This document shows positions 12,050-24,000 of a DNA stretch of 64,000 nt, one piece after another (position 1 is the stretch's first letter; each line of letters starts with the position of its first letter). The DNA lies in contig NC_077234.1 in assembly GCF_027887165.1 (NCBI RefSeq), positions 246,386,658 to 246,450,657 on the forward strand, given 5' to 3'. The notes beneath the pieces were generated by a model. It had not been told where the DNA came from, did not search any database, and worked only from the letters and a program-made list of their open reading frames with translations. Made by a program: the position numbers and the translations under genes. The stretch is from Monodelphis domestica. Lineage: Eukaryota > Chordata > Mammalia > Didelphimorphia > Didelphidae.

Positions 12050-13240
12050 AGTAATAGCAACCTATAGGAATAAATGAACCTACATACCTATTGTAATTTT
12101 TAAAATTATTTTTATTCTTATTCATAACTTGACCAACACAGATATATCCATATACAAACAACAAAATAAGAGGATTATATGTAAATCTGTGAATGTTTAT
12201 TATAATCAGCTTGATTCCTCATTTATAGCACATAATAAAGTCAGCATATTAATTTCAAAGCTGATCCACTTGTCTTTCTCTGAATCTTCTTTTGTTTTTT
12301 GTATGTACATATTCATGAATTAAAATATTTGTATATACACACACACACATATAATTGCTTCTTTTCCCTTCTTTTTCTCCTTTTTGAAATCATTATAACC
12401 AGCTCTCTCTATCAGCCAAACAAAACCAAAATCTATTATAAAAAATAGATATTCAGATGAAACAAATTCACACATTAGCCCAAACTGAACAATGTATGGC
12501 TTATTCTGCACCATTAATCCATTGTCCCTCTGTCAGAAGATAGAAAATATGTTTTCTTATTGGTCCTCTGACATTGTGGTTGACCATTGCATTAATCAGA
12601 ATTCTCAAGTCTCCCCAAGTTGCTTTTCCTTATAATGTTGTTTCCTGGTAGAGTTCACTTCATTCTACATAGGTTCATAGAAGTCTAACTGTTAGATTTC
12701 TCTAAATTCCTCTCTCCACTTATTTATTCTATAATAATGATCCATCATATACCATAATTTCTCAAACCTTTCCCAACTAATAGGCATACACAGTTAATAG
12801 AGTAACAATCAATTCACAGCTTCATCAAAAAGCCCCTCCAAAAATTGGCATTGTCTAATTTTCCTCTCTATCCATCTGATTGATGTGAAATAGAACTTCA
12901 GAGTTGATTTCATTTGCTCTTCTCTGGTAATTCAGAAAATTTTTTTTCACACAGTTGTTGATACTTTGCTTTTGAGCTTTAGAAAATTTTCTGTATATAT
13001 CCCTTGACCAATCATCCATAGGAGAATGGTTCTTTTTCTTATATATTTGGATTAATTGCTGAAATATGTTAGAAATTCTATCTTCATCAAAAAATCTAGA
13101 TGAAGTATATATCTGGTAATCTAGTTTTGGGGTCCATTTTTCTCCTGGTGACAAATGTTTTTCATTGCTTGAACTATGCAAGGAAATGGCAATTATATAA
13201 TTCAATGTCTTTATTGTTGTTTCCCACATTGAGCACTGAT
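12050..13240 (-). mobile_element. L1 3' region, ORF2 C-terminus on minus strand
   Basis: A 124-codon minus-strand frame at 12855-13229 contains 'NHSPMDDWSRDIYRKFSKAQ', which corresponds to the L1 ORF2 post-RT segment ('...KDMNRQFSK...'). It is followed by recognisable sites such as the reverse complement of 'gaaatgcaaat...actctgaggt' near 12890. The left part (12050-12500) is AT-rich 3'-UTR-like DNA with a (CA)n run near 12336. It is older and more diverged than the copy at 10010. Confidence 0.7.
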
Positions 13241-13465
13241 AGCTTGTGTATAAGAGTCAAAGTGAAACTGTTATAATTGAACATAGGGTCATTTCATCTT
13301 TATTCTTACTCCTAATTTGGTATTGATTTTGAGCTATATTCTAACAGATCAATGATTTTGACTGAATACAAAGGGTTGATTCAGAAACAGCTGCTACATC
13401 TGTAACCATTTGCTTATTTTTTTTGTTCAAAACATAATCAGTTCCATCTCTTGTGATGTTATTAG
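13241..13465. other. Unassigned DNA between two L1 pieces
   Basis: No gene seen. It could be further diverged L1 sequence. Confidence 0.3.
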
Positions 13466-13469
13466 GCAC

Positions 13470-13685
13470 TCACAACATAGAGCAATTTGGATTTTTCTTG
13501 AAGAAGGAATTCTCCCTAGTAGAAACAAGGTCAAAGGGTATAAGCAGTTTTCAAAAAGCTGCAAACTATCAACCACCAGATAAAAGAAGTTCCCAACTGC
13601 TAATGGGAAAGTGCAAATTAAAAAACTCTGAGCTTTTACCCATCAAATTGGAAAAGATGACAAAAGAAAGAAATAGTCATCACTT
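13470..13685 (+). mobile_element. L1 ORF2 C-terminal fragment, left part
   Basis: 'gggaaagtgcaaattaaaaa', 'actctgagcttttacccatc', 'aaattggaaaagatgac' are L1 ORF2 3'-end hallmarks. The element appears to resume at 14225, with SINE-derived DNA between. Confidence 0.65.
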
Positions 13686-13689
13686 CTAG

Positions 13690-13760
13690 GACCATGAGAT
13701 CTTCATTTTATAGATGGTAAAACTGAACCTCAGGGAATTCAGGACTTTTTATTAGTTGTC
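13690..13760 (-). mobile_element. SINE scrap inside the L1
   Basis: 'tcattttatagatggtaaaa' and 'ctgaacctcaggg' resemble the minus-strand SINE core. Short. Confidence 0.35.
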
Positions 13761-14009
13761 AAATCACACTTTTATTAAATTTGCTATCTAACATGACTCT
13801 TAGTGGGGATTTTCAAATACAGTGAAATCTAACTATGTTTCCCACAACTTAAACTTAATGTGATTTTTTTAAACCAAGAATAAAGTTAATGCATCAAAAT
13901 TGTATTTATTCCTGTTGAATTGAATCTTTTTTAGTTTGGGACCAATGTTCTATGCTGTTTTAATGACAGTCTGTCATAATATAGTACTGAACTTCAAGTG
14001 GAAAGAAGG

Positions 14010-14222
14010 ACCAGGCTTTTCTTATATGCTTACTATGTGCCAGATATTGTGAGTGCTTTGTAAATGTAATCTCATGTAATCCTCACAACAATTCTGTAAG
14101 GTAGGTGCAATAATAATCCCTGTTTTATAGTTGAAGAAAGTGAAGCAAAGTTGAATGATTTGCCCCATTCAGATCTCCAGGTCCAGCACTCTATCCACTG
14201 AGCCATCTAGGTGTCTGAAGGT
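14010..14222 (-). mobile_element. MIR SINE, near full length
   Basis: 'tgcttactatgtgccagata', 'aatctcatgtaatcctcac', 'aacaattctgtaaggtaggt', 'aaagtgaagcaaagttgaat', 'ccagcactctatccactgag' follow the reverse complement of MIR in order. It lies between two halves of an L1. Confidence 0.85.
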
Positions 14223-14224
14223 AA

Positions 14225-14880
14225 ACATACTTTTGCATTATTGATGGAGCAGTTAATCAGTACAATTATTTGGGGACAACATGGAATTACAGAAATAATG
14301 TGATCCATATTCCTTGACCCAAACATTCTTCTACTAGTGATTTATCACCTAGAAGGTCACTGATACAAAGAAAGTTTCCATATGTATCAAAATAAATATA
14401 GCTTTTGGTGGAAGCAAAGAACTGGAAACAAATGAGATACCCATCAAATAGGAAATGATTGAATGAATCATAGTCATGAATGTGATGGAATATAATTATG
14501 CTCTAAGAAACAATGAATATGATGAATCCAGAAAAGAATGGAAAGAATTAAATAAGTTGACAAAAGGAAGTGATTAGATCCCAGAAAACTATGCACAATG
14601 CTTACAGTAATGTGAATGGGGGAAAAAAAATCAAAAGTAAAATCACCAAAATGAATGTTGCAAAATTACAACAAACATGACGTCAGAAAAGGCATATGAG
14701 AAGAAATCATTCCTTTCTTCATTCTTTTACAGAGATAGGAGGGGAGGAAGAGATAAGGGGGAAAAGAGAGAGATAGAGACATAAACATAGAAAGACACAG
14801 AGACAGAAAAAGAGAGGTTTTTTGGATATATTAATTAGTTTTCCATTTTCTCTTGCTCATTTTCCTTTTTCATGAAAAAA
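14225..14880 (+). mobile_element. L1 3' end, right part
   Basis: Resumes the L1: 'gatccatattccttgaccca', 'ggaagcaaagaactggaaac', 'gatacccatcaaataggaaa', 'gtgatggaatataattatgc', then a purine-rich 3' UTR (14735-14820) and a T-rich end. It belongs to an older L1 subfamily than the copy at 10010. Confidence 0.75.
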
Positions 14881-15570
14881 CTAGTCTATAGGATGGTTCT
14901 GTGAGAGAGGAGAGAGTGAGAAACTAAGAGAAAAAGAGGTATTGAAGAATAGTGATGAGACAATGTTTTTCCAAGTGTTAGTGGGCAGTAAGAACCAGGG
15001 AGACCTCTTCCTAGGCAATTGGGGGAAAATGAAAGAAGTAACTGTGTCCATTACAGAATTGTTCCAAGAGATGTAAGTGGCATACATTAGCACCTGGGAA
15101 ATAAGAAAGTTTGTCATTCTAATAGAGAATGTATTGATGAAGAAATTCATATGGCTAATGAAGTCCAAAATTTCCATTTGGAATTCAGTATGGTAGAATG
15201 CTAATGTGGCATGATGTTAGTGTGGTTAAGCAATTAGAAGTAGAATGTATGACTATGTTCATTATGTGTTCAGACTAAGTCATTCATAAAGTGAATTATT
15301 TGACGATTATAGCATGAGCCTTTAGCCCTGTAGTATCCTTGAGCATGTTTGTAGTGAGCTCTTTCAATGTCATATATGTCTCTGTAAGCAAGTAAGTCTT
15401 TGTCATTGTGAATCTCTTCTTCCTTGAAATTCATGCTTATAGTCACAGTTTTCATCTGAATAATCTAGTTCAACCCAATTACCCTCTCTCTCCCTCATAT
15501 CATTAATTTCTCCTGCCCTGCCAATTTCTGTTAGCCCTGCCTCCAAAATACTCCTCTCCCTGATTAAAAA
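14881..15570. other. Unique DNA
   Basis: No gene recognised. Open frames of 61-98 codons on the minus strand show no protein features. Confidence 0.4.
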
Positions 15571-15574
15571 AGTC

Positions 15575-15860
15575 ATAATCTTCCATTGACTATCCTGTTC
15601 CTTCAAACTATTATCCTAAAGTTTGCTATTCCTTCATTGTAAACTTCCATAAAGACTTATCTAGACTTGCTATCTCTACTTTCTTACCATAGTCTGGCAT
15701 CTGTCCCATCATTCTTCTGAAACAAGTATTTCTAAATTACAAGCAATTTCTTTTTCCTCCTGTTCTAATGAATAAAATGGCATTTATTCAGTTCTCATCT
15801 TCAAACTCCCAGCAACATTTGGTACTGCTGGCCAACTCCTCCAGCTTGGAGTCATTCACA
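15575..15860 (+). mobile_element. L2/CR1-clade LINE internal fragment
   Basis: 'ctggcatctgtcccatcatt', 'cttctgaaacaagtatt', 'ctcatcttcaaactcccagc', 'aacatttggtactgctggcc' match the RT-domain segment of L2-type LINEs that encodes a 'T...K..NDLL...S..LLDLSAAFDT' pattern; it is decayed. Confidence 0.5.
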
Positions 15861-16104
15861 CAAGATTTATGATAGAGACAAGAAGATATTCAAACAAAGT
15901 GCTTTAGGAAAATTTGAGGAGACCAAGAAAACTTTTGGTTTAGGGAATTAGGGGGAGTTTCACAGCTGAGATGTCACTTGAGTTAATCACTGAGAGACAA
16001 AAATGGTCCATAGGCAATATCTTGTACATGGCAAAGGATCAATAAACAAAATGCACTGCCATGATGTTTAAAAAAACAGAATATGAAAGGGAGTCAGGTG
16101 AAAT

Positions 16105-16225
16105 AGTAACGAGTAACATTTATATACCACCTTAAAGTATATAAAGCATTTTAGAAATATATCATTTTTCTTCACAACAATTATGGGAGGGAGGCACTTC
16201 CACTGTCATGTAGAGAGATATCCTA
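16105..16225 (-). mobile_element. MIR-type SINE fragment
   Basis: 'gtaacatttatataccacct', 'taaagtatataaagcatttt', 'cttcacaacaattatgggag' are the minus-strand 3' half of a MIR/THER SINE. Confidence 0.65.
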
Positions 16226-16249
16226 GAGTCAAAATGATCATTCATTGAA

Positions 16250-16500
16250 TTCCACACATTCTTTCTTTGTTCAAAAACTGACAGTGGTTTCCCATTGCTT
16301 ACCTAGTAAAATACAAACTTCTAACTTGATATTCAAAGTCCTTAATAATCTGGCTATAACCTACCATCACTCCATCTCCAACTCTTTGCTTATGCTGCTT
16401 TTGCCTTTACATGTGCTCTTTCATTTCTGGAATAAGTGGTTTCCACTTTTCATTCTATCAAAATGATTTTCTTCCTCTAAATCCATTTCAATGTCACCTA
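16250..16500 (+). mobile_element. L2/L3-type LINE fragment
   Basis: 'gtggtttcccattgcttacc', 'attcaaagtccttaataatc', 'tggctataacctaccatcac' and a degraded 'ttcaatgtcacc' match the C-terminal and 3' region of L2-type LINEs. Confidence 0.6.
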
Positions 16501-16509
16501 GGATCAAGA

Positions 16510-16715
16510 ATATAATAGAGCATTTAGATCTGAAAGGATACTGAGATATAACTTATTCTAATTTACATATTTCACAGATACCTAAATTGAGATCCACAGA
16601 TTATCATTTGCCCATGGTCACAAAGTGACCAATTAGTAGAACCCAAATTAGATTTCAGCATCCCTATCTCCCAGTCCTAGGTTCTTTCCACTAGATAAAA
16701 GTATTATTAAGATTT
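16510..16715 (-). mobile_element. MIR/CORE-type SINE
   Basis: 'catttagatctgaaaggata', 'gatacctaaattgagatcca', 'atttgcccatggtcacaaag', 'gttctttccactagat' follow the minus-strand module order. Confidence 0.7.
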
Positions 16716-16794
16716 TCCTTGTTGCTTTATTGAATGGCTTTCTATTTCATTTGAAACTATGATTTCATAAGTTTGTGAAACTCCCAGGCTAGAA

Positions 16795-16930
16795 ACTATT
16801 TACCCAACTGTAACTTTGGTCCTAGATAGTTGTCTTTTGGGACTTTGAGAGGTTAAGTGACTTGCCTTTGGTAAATAGAAGAGGTATATATTGGCCTTCT
16901 TGATTATATGATTATGCTGCCTCTCACTAT
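16795..16930 (-). mobile_element. SINE fragment
   Basis: 'gagaggttaagtgacttgcc' followed by 'ttatgctgcctctcact' is the minus-strand core and head of a tRNA-derived SINE. Confidence 0.55.
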
Positions 16931-18284
16931 TAAAACTAATGATATACATAAAGGCCTTTGAGCTCTTTAGAGAGGTGAAAAATGCAATTTATTATTTACT
17001 TACAATTGTAATTATCCTCTCGCCCATTCATTCATGGCCAGCTTTTCCTCACTTCGATTAACTACACAGATTTAAATTTCTATATAAGGTCAGTCTTGAC
17101 TGAAAAGAAAGATCATGCTTTCACCTTATTCCTCATCTTTCCTCCAAATATCCCAAGCATTTCATAAACATTAAGTCTTCAGTATTTCCCATACTCCAAT
17201 GAAAAGTAGAATAGCTTTTTTACTGTGCTTTAAGATCTGGCAAAACCATTCTTCTGCTCCTTAGAAGAAAAACTATGTAGTGAAAAGCAATGGGAAACGG
17301 TAATAACTCAAGGACAAAAGCAGAAAAAGGACCATAATATCAGTGTCACAAAAGACATAAAATAGTTTGTTCCTGCCAAAGAATGGGGTAATTCAATCAT
17401 CTTCCAGAAGGCTATCCAGTAAGATGTTAGAAATAAGTTATCTGCTGCACATAGAGGGGGAGGGAAATGTAATTGGCAGGAAATAAGACAAAGTACTCAA
17501 ACAAAGGAGGAAATTACTTTGTCAGTCTAAAAAGTTGTGTACTGCTGTCAACAATGAATCTCCATCCTCATCTCCCCAACTCAATATTGCTTTGAATTAA
17601 AGCATCGTGGAAATTTTTTGCATGTGGTTAGCCTGAGTTTTTCACTCTCAGATACTCCTCCATCTGTCATACATGAATATGAATCATTTTATTACAAATA
17701 GGTGCAATTTGTCACTTCTCTACTCTAATAATTGATTTCCTAAGAGACAATATGGAGCATGAGGCAACAATTGTAATTGTAATACATCCATTGTGGCTAT
17801 GAGCCAACAATTTGATCTTACGATTAGCAAACAAACTGCTTTGTCTGTGCTTATTGGACTCTTTTTTAAAGTGGATTTGGAGCTCTGACCAGTTTTACAT
17901 TTTATAGGGTATATTAATCACAGTCCCTTACCCCTGCTACATTTTTTGATATCACTGAGAAATCAATATATCTAATTCCAACTTTAGTTCAATACCTTGT
18001 ACTTTGTTGACGCTCAAACATGCTAAATCATCACTGAATTTTGTTAGTAGTCAGAATTAACTGCCAATTTGAAAGTGTTTTAGTGAATATGTGGTGGAAG
18101 ACAAAATTTCTCAACATAAAATTTCTAGAAAAAAATGAAAACTTATTTTCAGAGTGTCTGTGGAAATTTAATAGATTTGGATGTTGAAGAAAGGAAGGAA
18201 TGTGAAATATCTTAAGGGTTACCTTCAAGAAAAATAGTTATAAACTTAAATAGAGCTCATATCTGTCTAATACAATCATTTCTT
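16931..18284. other. Unique DNA
   Basis: No gene or known repeat. The block 17530-17960 is free of recognisable repeats and holds several homeodomain-type 'taattg' sites, so it is a candidate for a conserved non-coding element; this cannot be shown from one sequence. Confidence 0.35.
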
Positions 18285-18428
18285 TTTCTATTGAGAAAAT
18301 CAAAAGCAGAGATATTAAATGACCTATCCAATGTCGCATAGATATTGAGTGTCAGACACAACTTGAACTCAGATCCTCTAACTCCAGAGCCACTGTTCTT
18401 TCTATTACTTTACCCTGCTATCCAGACA
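18285..18428 (-). mobile_element. MIR/CORE-type SINE fragment
   Basis: 'gatattaaatgacctatcca', 'cacaacttgaactcagatcc', 'ctaactccagagccactgtt' and 'ctttctattac' match the minus-strand 5' half. Confidence 0.65.
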
Positions 18429-19139
18429 GTTGTCCTGTCTATTCCCTCCATTAAGTAAAAATATGGGGGACTATGAATGTGGAATATTGCATATATTGCT
18501 AAATACTTCTGATATGGTAATTAACTTAATGAACTGCTTTCCTCTCCTCTTTCTTTCCCTTTTAATCTCTGCCTAGGTGAAGGAGAAGAGATCTATTTGG
18601 AGGTGAAAAGCACCTGCTTTTCAAACAAAAGGTAACAATAAAAATCAGATAAATTTTTTAAAGATATCTCTGAGTACCTCCAGGGTCAAACTAAGACTAA
18701 TGAGCATAATAACAGGGAGAAAGATATTAGCCCATTTTATAGAACAATATTTTTAAAAATAGAGTGGTACTAAAAAGGAATGGGTGGATTTATGGGGAAA
18801 GAATGGAAAACCATTTCATCAAATGTGAGATGCAAACATAATTCAGGTGTGTGTGTTGAGCCACCCCCCCATTGTGTAGGAGCCTCATACCTCTGCCCTA
18901 TTTTACTCACTCTAAGCTAGTCTGTGAGCAGAGGTTCCCAGAGAAAGGTCACCAATACAAGTTAAATAAAATAATTCCGTCACTCAAGAAGTTTATATTT
19001 TAGTATATTTTTATCTAAGCTGGACGTGGTTTAGTCCACTCTGCCTATGTTAGTATCAGGCTTCAAACTGAGCTGTCAGATTATGCATTTAGCATCAAAC
19101 CACAGGTCAGCAATGATGTCCAAGCGAAACTGGACCGAT
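18429..19139. other. Unique DNA
   Basis: No gene or known repeat seen. Confidence 0.4.
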
Positions 19140-19350
19140 TATACCAAACACTGTCCTGAGCACTTTACAAATATTCCATTCATGCTTACAACAACCATTG
19201 ATAACGGTGTTATAATTACCCTCTTTTTATAGATGAATAAAATGAGGCAAACATAGATCAATGACTTGCCCAGGATCACATAGCTAGTGTCAGAGGACAC
19301 ATTTTAACTCAAATCATCCTGATTCCAAACTAAGCAATGTCATACCTAGG
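19140..19350 (-). mobile_element. MIR SINE, near full length
   Basis: 'ccaaacactgtcctgagcac', 'tttacaaatattccattcat', 'gcttacaacaaccattgata', 'gaataaaatgaggcaaacat', 'gacttgcccaggatcacata', in MIR minus-strand order. Confidence 0.8.
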
Positions 19351-19434
19351 GTGTGACATGCCAAGCAATGGTCCTTCCATAGGATATCATTATCTATTAT
19401 CTAGAACAATGTATTTTATCTGTCTAGATAAAGT

Positions 19435-19458
19435 ATACACACACACACACATATATGT
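19435..19458. repeat. (CA)n microsatellite
   Basis: Short run of AC dinucleotides passing into ATAT. Confidence 0.9.
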
Positions 19459-19484
19459 ACATTCATAATCATAAAGCATTAAAT

Positions 19485-19675
19485 AAAGCAGCACGGTTAA
19501 AGAGGAAAGAGCACTTAGGTGGGTACAAAGCAAAAGAACCCACGTCCTGGCTCAGTTGTTCACTTAACTGCATGATGTTCAGTAAGTCACTTTTCATCAC
19601 TGGAAAATGTAGAAATTGTACGATGATCTTTGAAGTTTCTTTCAACTCTGAGACAATGACTATGGAGAGCTCCTA
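19485..19675 (+). mobile_element. tRNA-derived SINE
   Basis: 'gttaaagaggaaagagcact', 'gttcacttaactgcatgatg', 'cagtaagtcacttttcatc' and 'gaagtttctttcaactctga' match a SINE whose 3' end has the 'ggtcccttccagctctga' type. Confidence 0.55.
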
Positions 19676-20899
19676 ACCTCTGATACTTCAGGTCTAAGTG
19701 CAGTCTTGAAAATCTATAAATGATAATAAATCTGAGGCTGTGCCAATACCCTAGAATTCTCCTGAGAAAATAAAAATGTTCTAGCTCATTTTGCTTCCCT
19801 ACAGAAGGTCCCTAACCTCCTTGGAAACTTTTTTTTTAAGTATTAAACAAAGAACAGATTTTTATCAGTGGGAGAAATGATCAGAGGAAGAATCAAAGGA
19901 AAGACTTGACTCTGAACCTAGAGCAACTAAAGAAGACTTTGCGATAGGGTGCTTTATAGTTCCCACCAATCCACAGAATTACACCTGGAATCATGGGTTC
20001 AGATATTAAAGGTGTTCCCTTCTATGATCTCCTCTAACCCCTTGATGGGTCTACATGGTTTAGTGGTGAGTAGCAGCTGCCAAGCTCTGTTCCATGCCAG
20101 ACTCACTACTTCCTCTCAACATGATTCTCCATCTACTACGTAGTGTCCCATCACTCTCAAAAGTGGTTTCTTCATGTCACCCGTTTTATTTCTGGTCAAA
20201 CTCTTTCTTTCCTTGTACTCTCATGAATAGAGGTTCACACCATACAGTATATGCCTACATATTACCTTTTCTTACACAGGGTTCTATAAGTAAATGACAA
20301 CTACACTCTCTAGGTAGAATTTAACCTTGTTTGGCCATTTTTGTGCTTTTCTTTTTTTGAGCTAATTTGTATTAGGATGGGGAGACAGGGGTCCATGTAT
20401 GTGTATAGAGAAAGACAAGTCCATAGCTTTTTTGGCTATAAGACCATGGCTATGAATAACTCCTGACCTCTGACACCTTGGGCTGAGCTACAACTTGCCT
20501 GGATACTTCTAAATGCATTTCTCTATGTTAGCTGCCCTCTCTTCAAGCCCAAGAAAACTTTCCCAGACCACAGTTACAAATTTGTAAAATAAGGGCAGGG
20601 CAGTTGGAGTAGATGACCACAGAAGTTAATTTCAACCAAAAATGCCAGAAAACAACTATAAAAAATTGTTTCTACATAAAACTGGAAGAAAAAAGAACAA
20701 ATAAAAAAAGCATTCCCCTCGATATACATACATCTGTAACTAAGGTGAAGTGATAGATACACTTTGCAGATATTGGAGTTTCTTCTCTAGACTACTGCAA
20801 TAAAGTGAATATCATCAAACATACCAGCAATTGTATTTTCTAATTTAAAAAGTCAACTTGGTTTGGTTTAAAAAAAGTCACCTTCATCTCATCATACAC
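19676..20899. other. Mostly unique DNA
   Basis: No gene recognised. Two weakly similar stretches at 19659-19722 and 20445-20516 share 'ctcctaacctctgatac'-like and 'ctcctgacctctgacac'-like text. Confidence 0.35.
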
Positions 20900-23240
20900 A
20901 ACACATTTCAGCGATTCTGAACTCCTAATTGCTTGGTTTAAACCTTGGTCTCCATTCCCTACTGACCACTACCTCATCCCTATTCCCTTCAACCAAATTC
21001 CTCCAACCTCCTAAGCTAAAGCTATCCAGCCCTTCCATTATGTCTCTGGAATGCCTCTTCCATAGGTAACAAATTGGATTTCATCTTAAACTTTTCTATT
21101 CTCACTCTATCTTCTTGCACTTATTAAGATCCAGTTGCCACTTAATGACATGGTTTCCCTGACTGCCCTTTCCAGCAATGATGGCAAATTCACTCATACC
21201 CATTCCCCTTCCATAGCTAATAGTGGAGGAGTTGAAATACTTCTTGTTTCCCATTGTCATTTCCAATTTCTCCTTCAACTATTATTACTCAGTAATCTCT
21301 CTCCTTTGAGAGTCATACAATATGTAATTATCACCCAATCAAGACTCTGTTGGTTGCCATCAAAGGACTTCCAATCTTTCCTAAATCAGTTCAGTGCCTG
21401 GCACACAGTCTTTCACTTCCTCCCCAGCTCCTGGCTTCATATAGAGGACTTCAACATACATATTCACACTCCATCAAATACTCTAACCTCCCAGTTATTC
21501 AAATTACTGAATCTCTATAGCTTACTCCTCCACCTCGCCACAGCTACATGCTGGCATTGTACTTCCATGTCCATGAACTCTGAAATTTCCTTATTGGATC
21601 ATAAACTGCTGTCATTCCAGCTGCCTTCTGCCTTACTGCTTCAATCCTCATTCTTCATTCTCACCACAACTTCCAACTTTTCCAGTCCATTACCCTGAAC
21701 TTACTATATTCTGCTTTTCCCCATCTTGATTCCTTGGTGAACCAGTTATACTCTCTCTGTAGCACCCTCTTCTTTCAAGTTCCTTGCTTCCTTTTTCTTT
21801 TGAAGATTTTGATCTATCAAACCACAGACTCAGAAAACTCTTTTCTTTTCTTCTACTCACTTGCTGCTGAATAAACTGGAGAAAATGGGGAAACTGCTGA
21901 CTAGATCCACTACAAATTTATATTACATACTCTCAATAGGACCATCACTGTAGTTAGATAATCTTTTTACCTCCCTCTAATAGACTCACTGTCTCAATTA
22001 CAACAATGACTTTTCCAAACCTTTTTATCTTCCAGAAATCCCCCCACTAACCCTCTAAACAATCTAACCTCATGTTCACCAAAAACATTGAAGTCATTCA
22101 CCAAGTTCCCTCTTCTCACCTACTCTAGCTCACATCACTCAGATGCCTTCTGCCATTATCTCTTCTTTCACTTCTGTTTCATATAAAGAGATAACCTTTC
22201 TCCTTACCAAAGCTAATGTATGTACATGCACAAGTGATTTTTCACTATATCCTATCTTTTCCAGCAGTTTGCCCACTCACTCTTCCCCACCCCCTCACTA
22301 ATTTTCAGTTTTTCACTGTCTAATGGTTGCTTTCCTATTGCCCATGTCTTCCCCTAGCCTTAAAAATATTCTCATGGGATTTGTCCATTCTCTCTAGCTA
22401 TTGCCCTATATTTATGTCTCCTTTGTGGTGAAACTCTTTAATAATTCTGTCTACAATAGGAGCTTCTGATTTTCTCCCAATCTCTTCTTTATTCTTTTTA
22501 ATCTGACTTCCAACTTCATCATTCAAATAAAGCTGCTGCCTCCAAAGCAACCAGTGATCTCTTAATTGTCAAATCTAATGTTCTTTTCTCAACCCTCATT
22601 CTTTACCTCTCAGCATCCTTTGATATTATCACCTTTTCCTTGATACTATCTTCTCTGTAGGTATTTATAATGATGATCTTCCATGGTTCCCCTCCTAAAT
22701 GTCTGACCATTCTTCAGTTTCTTTTGATATATCTTTATCCAGATAATGCCCACTAACAGTGAGTGTCTCCTGATTCTCCATCCCAGGTCCCCCTCTCTCC
22801 TCCCTTTATACTATTTCATTTGATCTTATCGGGTACCAATTTTAGTTATCAACTCTATAACTACCTGTGTAGCCCTAATCTCCTGACCTTCACTCTCACA
22901 TTTCCAATTCCCTAGTAGGCATTTTGAATTAGATAACATGTCGATATCTCTAACTCAACATGCCCCAAAATTCAACTTCTCTCTCCCCAATCCCTTTCCC
23001 CTTCCTAACTTTCCTATTATTATCAAAGCTTTCAGCCTAGTAATCAATTTCAATGTTTACTCTTGCCCAACCATATCCAATAAATTTCATTTATATGTCC
23101 CTTTTCTCCTCTTTAACTGCCCTAAGTCACATCCTCATTCCCTCACACCTACACTATTGCAATAGCCTCCTGCTTTGTTCCTTACATCAAGTGTCTCCTC
23201 ATTGCCATCCATTACTACCATTGGAACATGGTGGACAGTG
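20900..23240 (+). mobile_element. Long degraded L2/CR1-clade LINE body
   Basis: About 2.3 kb of pyrimidine-rich plus-strand DNA holding an L2-type ORF2 in order. A 187-codon frame (21135-21695) has the APE-type endonuclease segment 'IEDFNIHIHTPSNTLTSQLF' and later 'SLLDHKLLSFQL', the usual 'GDFN...SDH' pattern. The RT domain follows around 22530-22830 ('agctgctgcctccaaagcaa', 'ccagtgatctcttaattgtc') and the post-RT part around 22930-23170 ('cacactattgcaatagcct'-like). Frameshifts and stops break it into pieces. L2 elements are long dead in therian genomes; this is an unusually complete remnant. Confidence 0.8.
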
Positions 23241-23879
23241 ATGAAGGGAGTGTTGAATGAACCTGTTAGAGTTAAGGGATTATTCAATTTCTCTGGTGTT
23301 TGGAGTATATAGGACCATTTTTTTTTACTTTGATCACCTTGGAGAATAAATGTTTCTGGGGAGATTCAATCTTTAAAAAAATCTTAAATTTTCAATATAA
23401 AAGAACAGTTCAGGTAGAAATTCATGCCTCCAAAGTTAATCTATACCCCCTTCACTGTGTGGTTAACTAACCAGAACCAGTTATCAAATATCCACATACA
23501 TTCTAGTCTCTCCAAGGCATTTCTCTTGCATGTCATCAGAATTCTCCTAAAAGCAGTTCTGTAGAAACTTTCATGTGGGAAAATTTCCCTTTATTAATGC
23601 AAATTTAAATAGTATAAAGGAAGGAGAGAAAAGTCCCTAGGACTGAGAAAATGTATATTACTGCCCTTAATGGGCATCATCTTAATGAAGATCTATCAAA
23701 AGAAACTGAAAAGTGATCAGTCATGAAAACCTAAAGAGAAGAGAATATCAAGGAGAAGAAGATGATTGGCAATATGGAAACTGATAAGCCTTTTATGTCA
23801 TTGATATGCAGAATTTCTATTTTATATCTATCATTGCATATTCACACTTTTTCTGAAAAATGCAATCTTGAAGGGATGC
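23241..23879. other. Unique DNA
   Basis: No gene or known repeat seen. Confidence 0.4.
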
Positions 23880-24000
23880 CTATAGCAATGAGATTTTAAA
23901 TAACTTGCCCACAGTTAGCAATAGTGTCAGAGTTGTGACTTGTAACAAGGTCTTCCTCACTCTCAGGTGAGTTCTCTATTTACTATACCATGCAGCCTAC
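23880..24000 (-). mobile_element. SINE fragment
   Basis: 'taacttgcccacagttagca', 'gtgacttgtaacaaggtctt' and 'tttactataccatgcagcct' match the minus-strand core and head. Confidence 0.6.
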
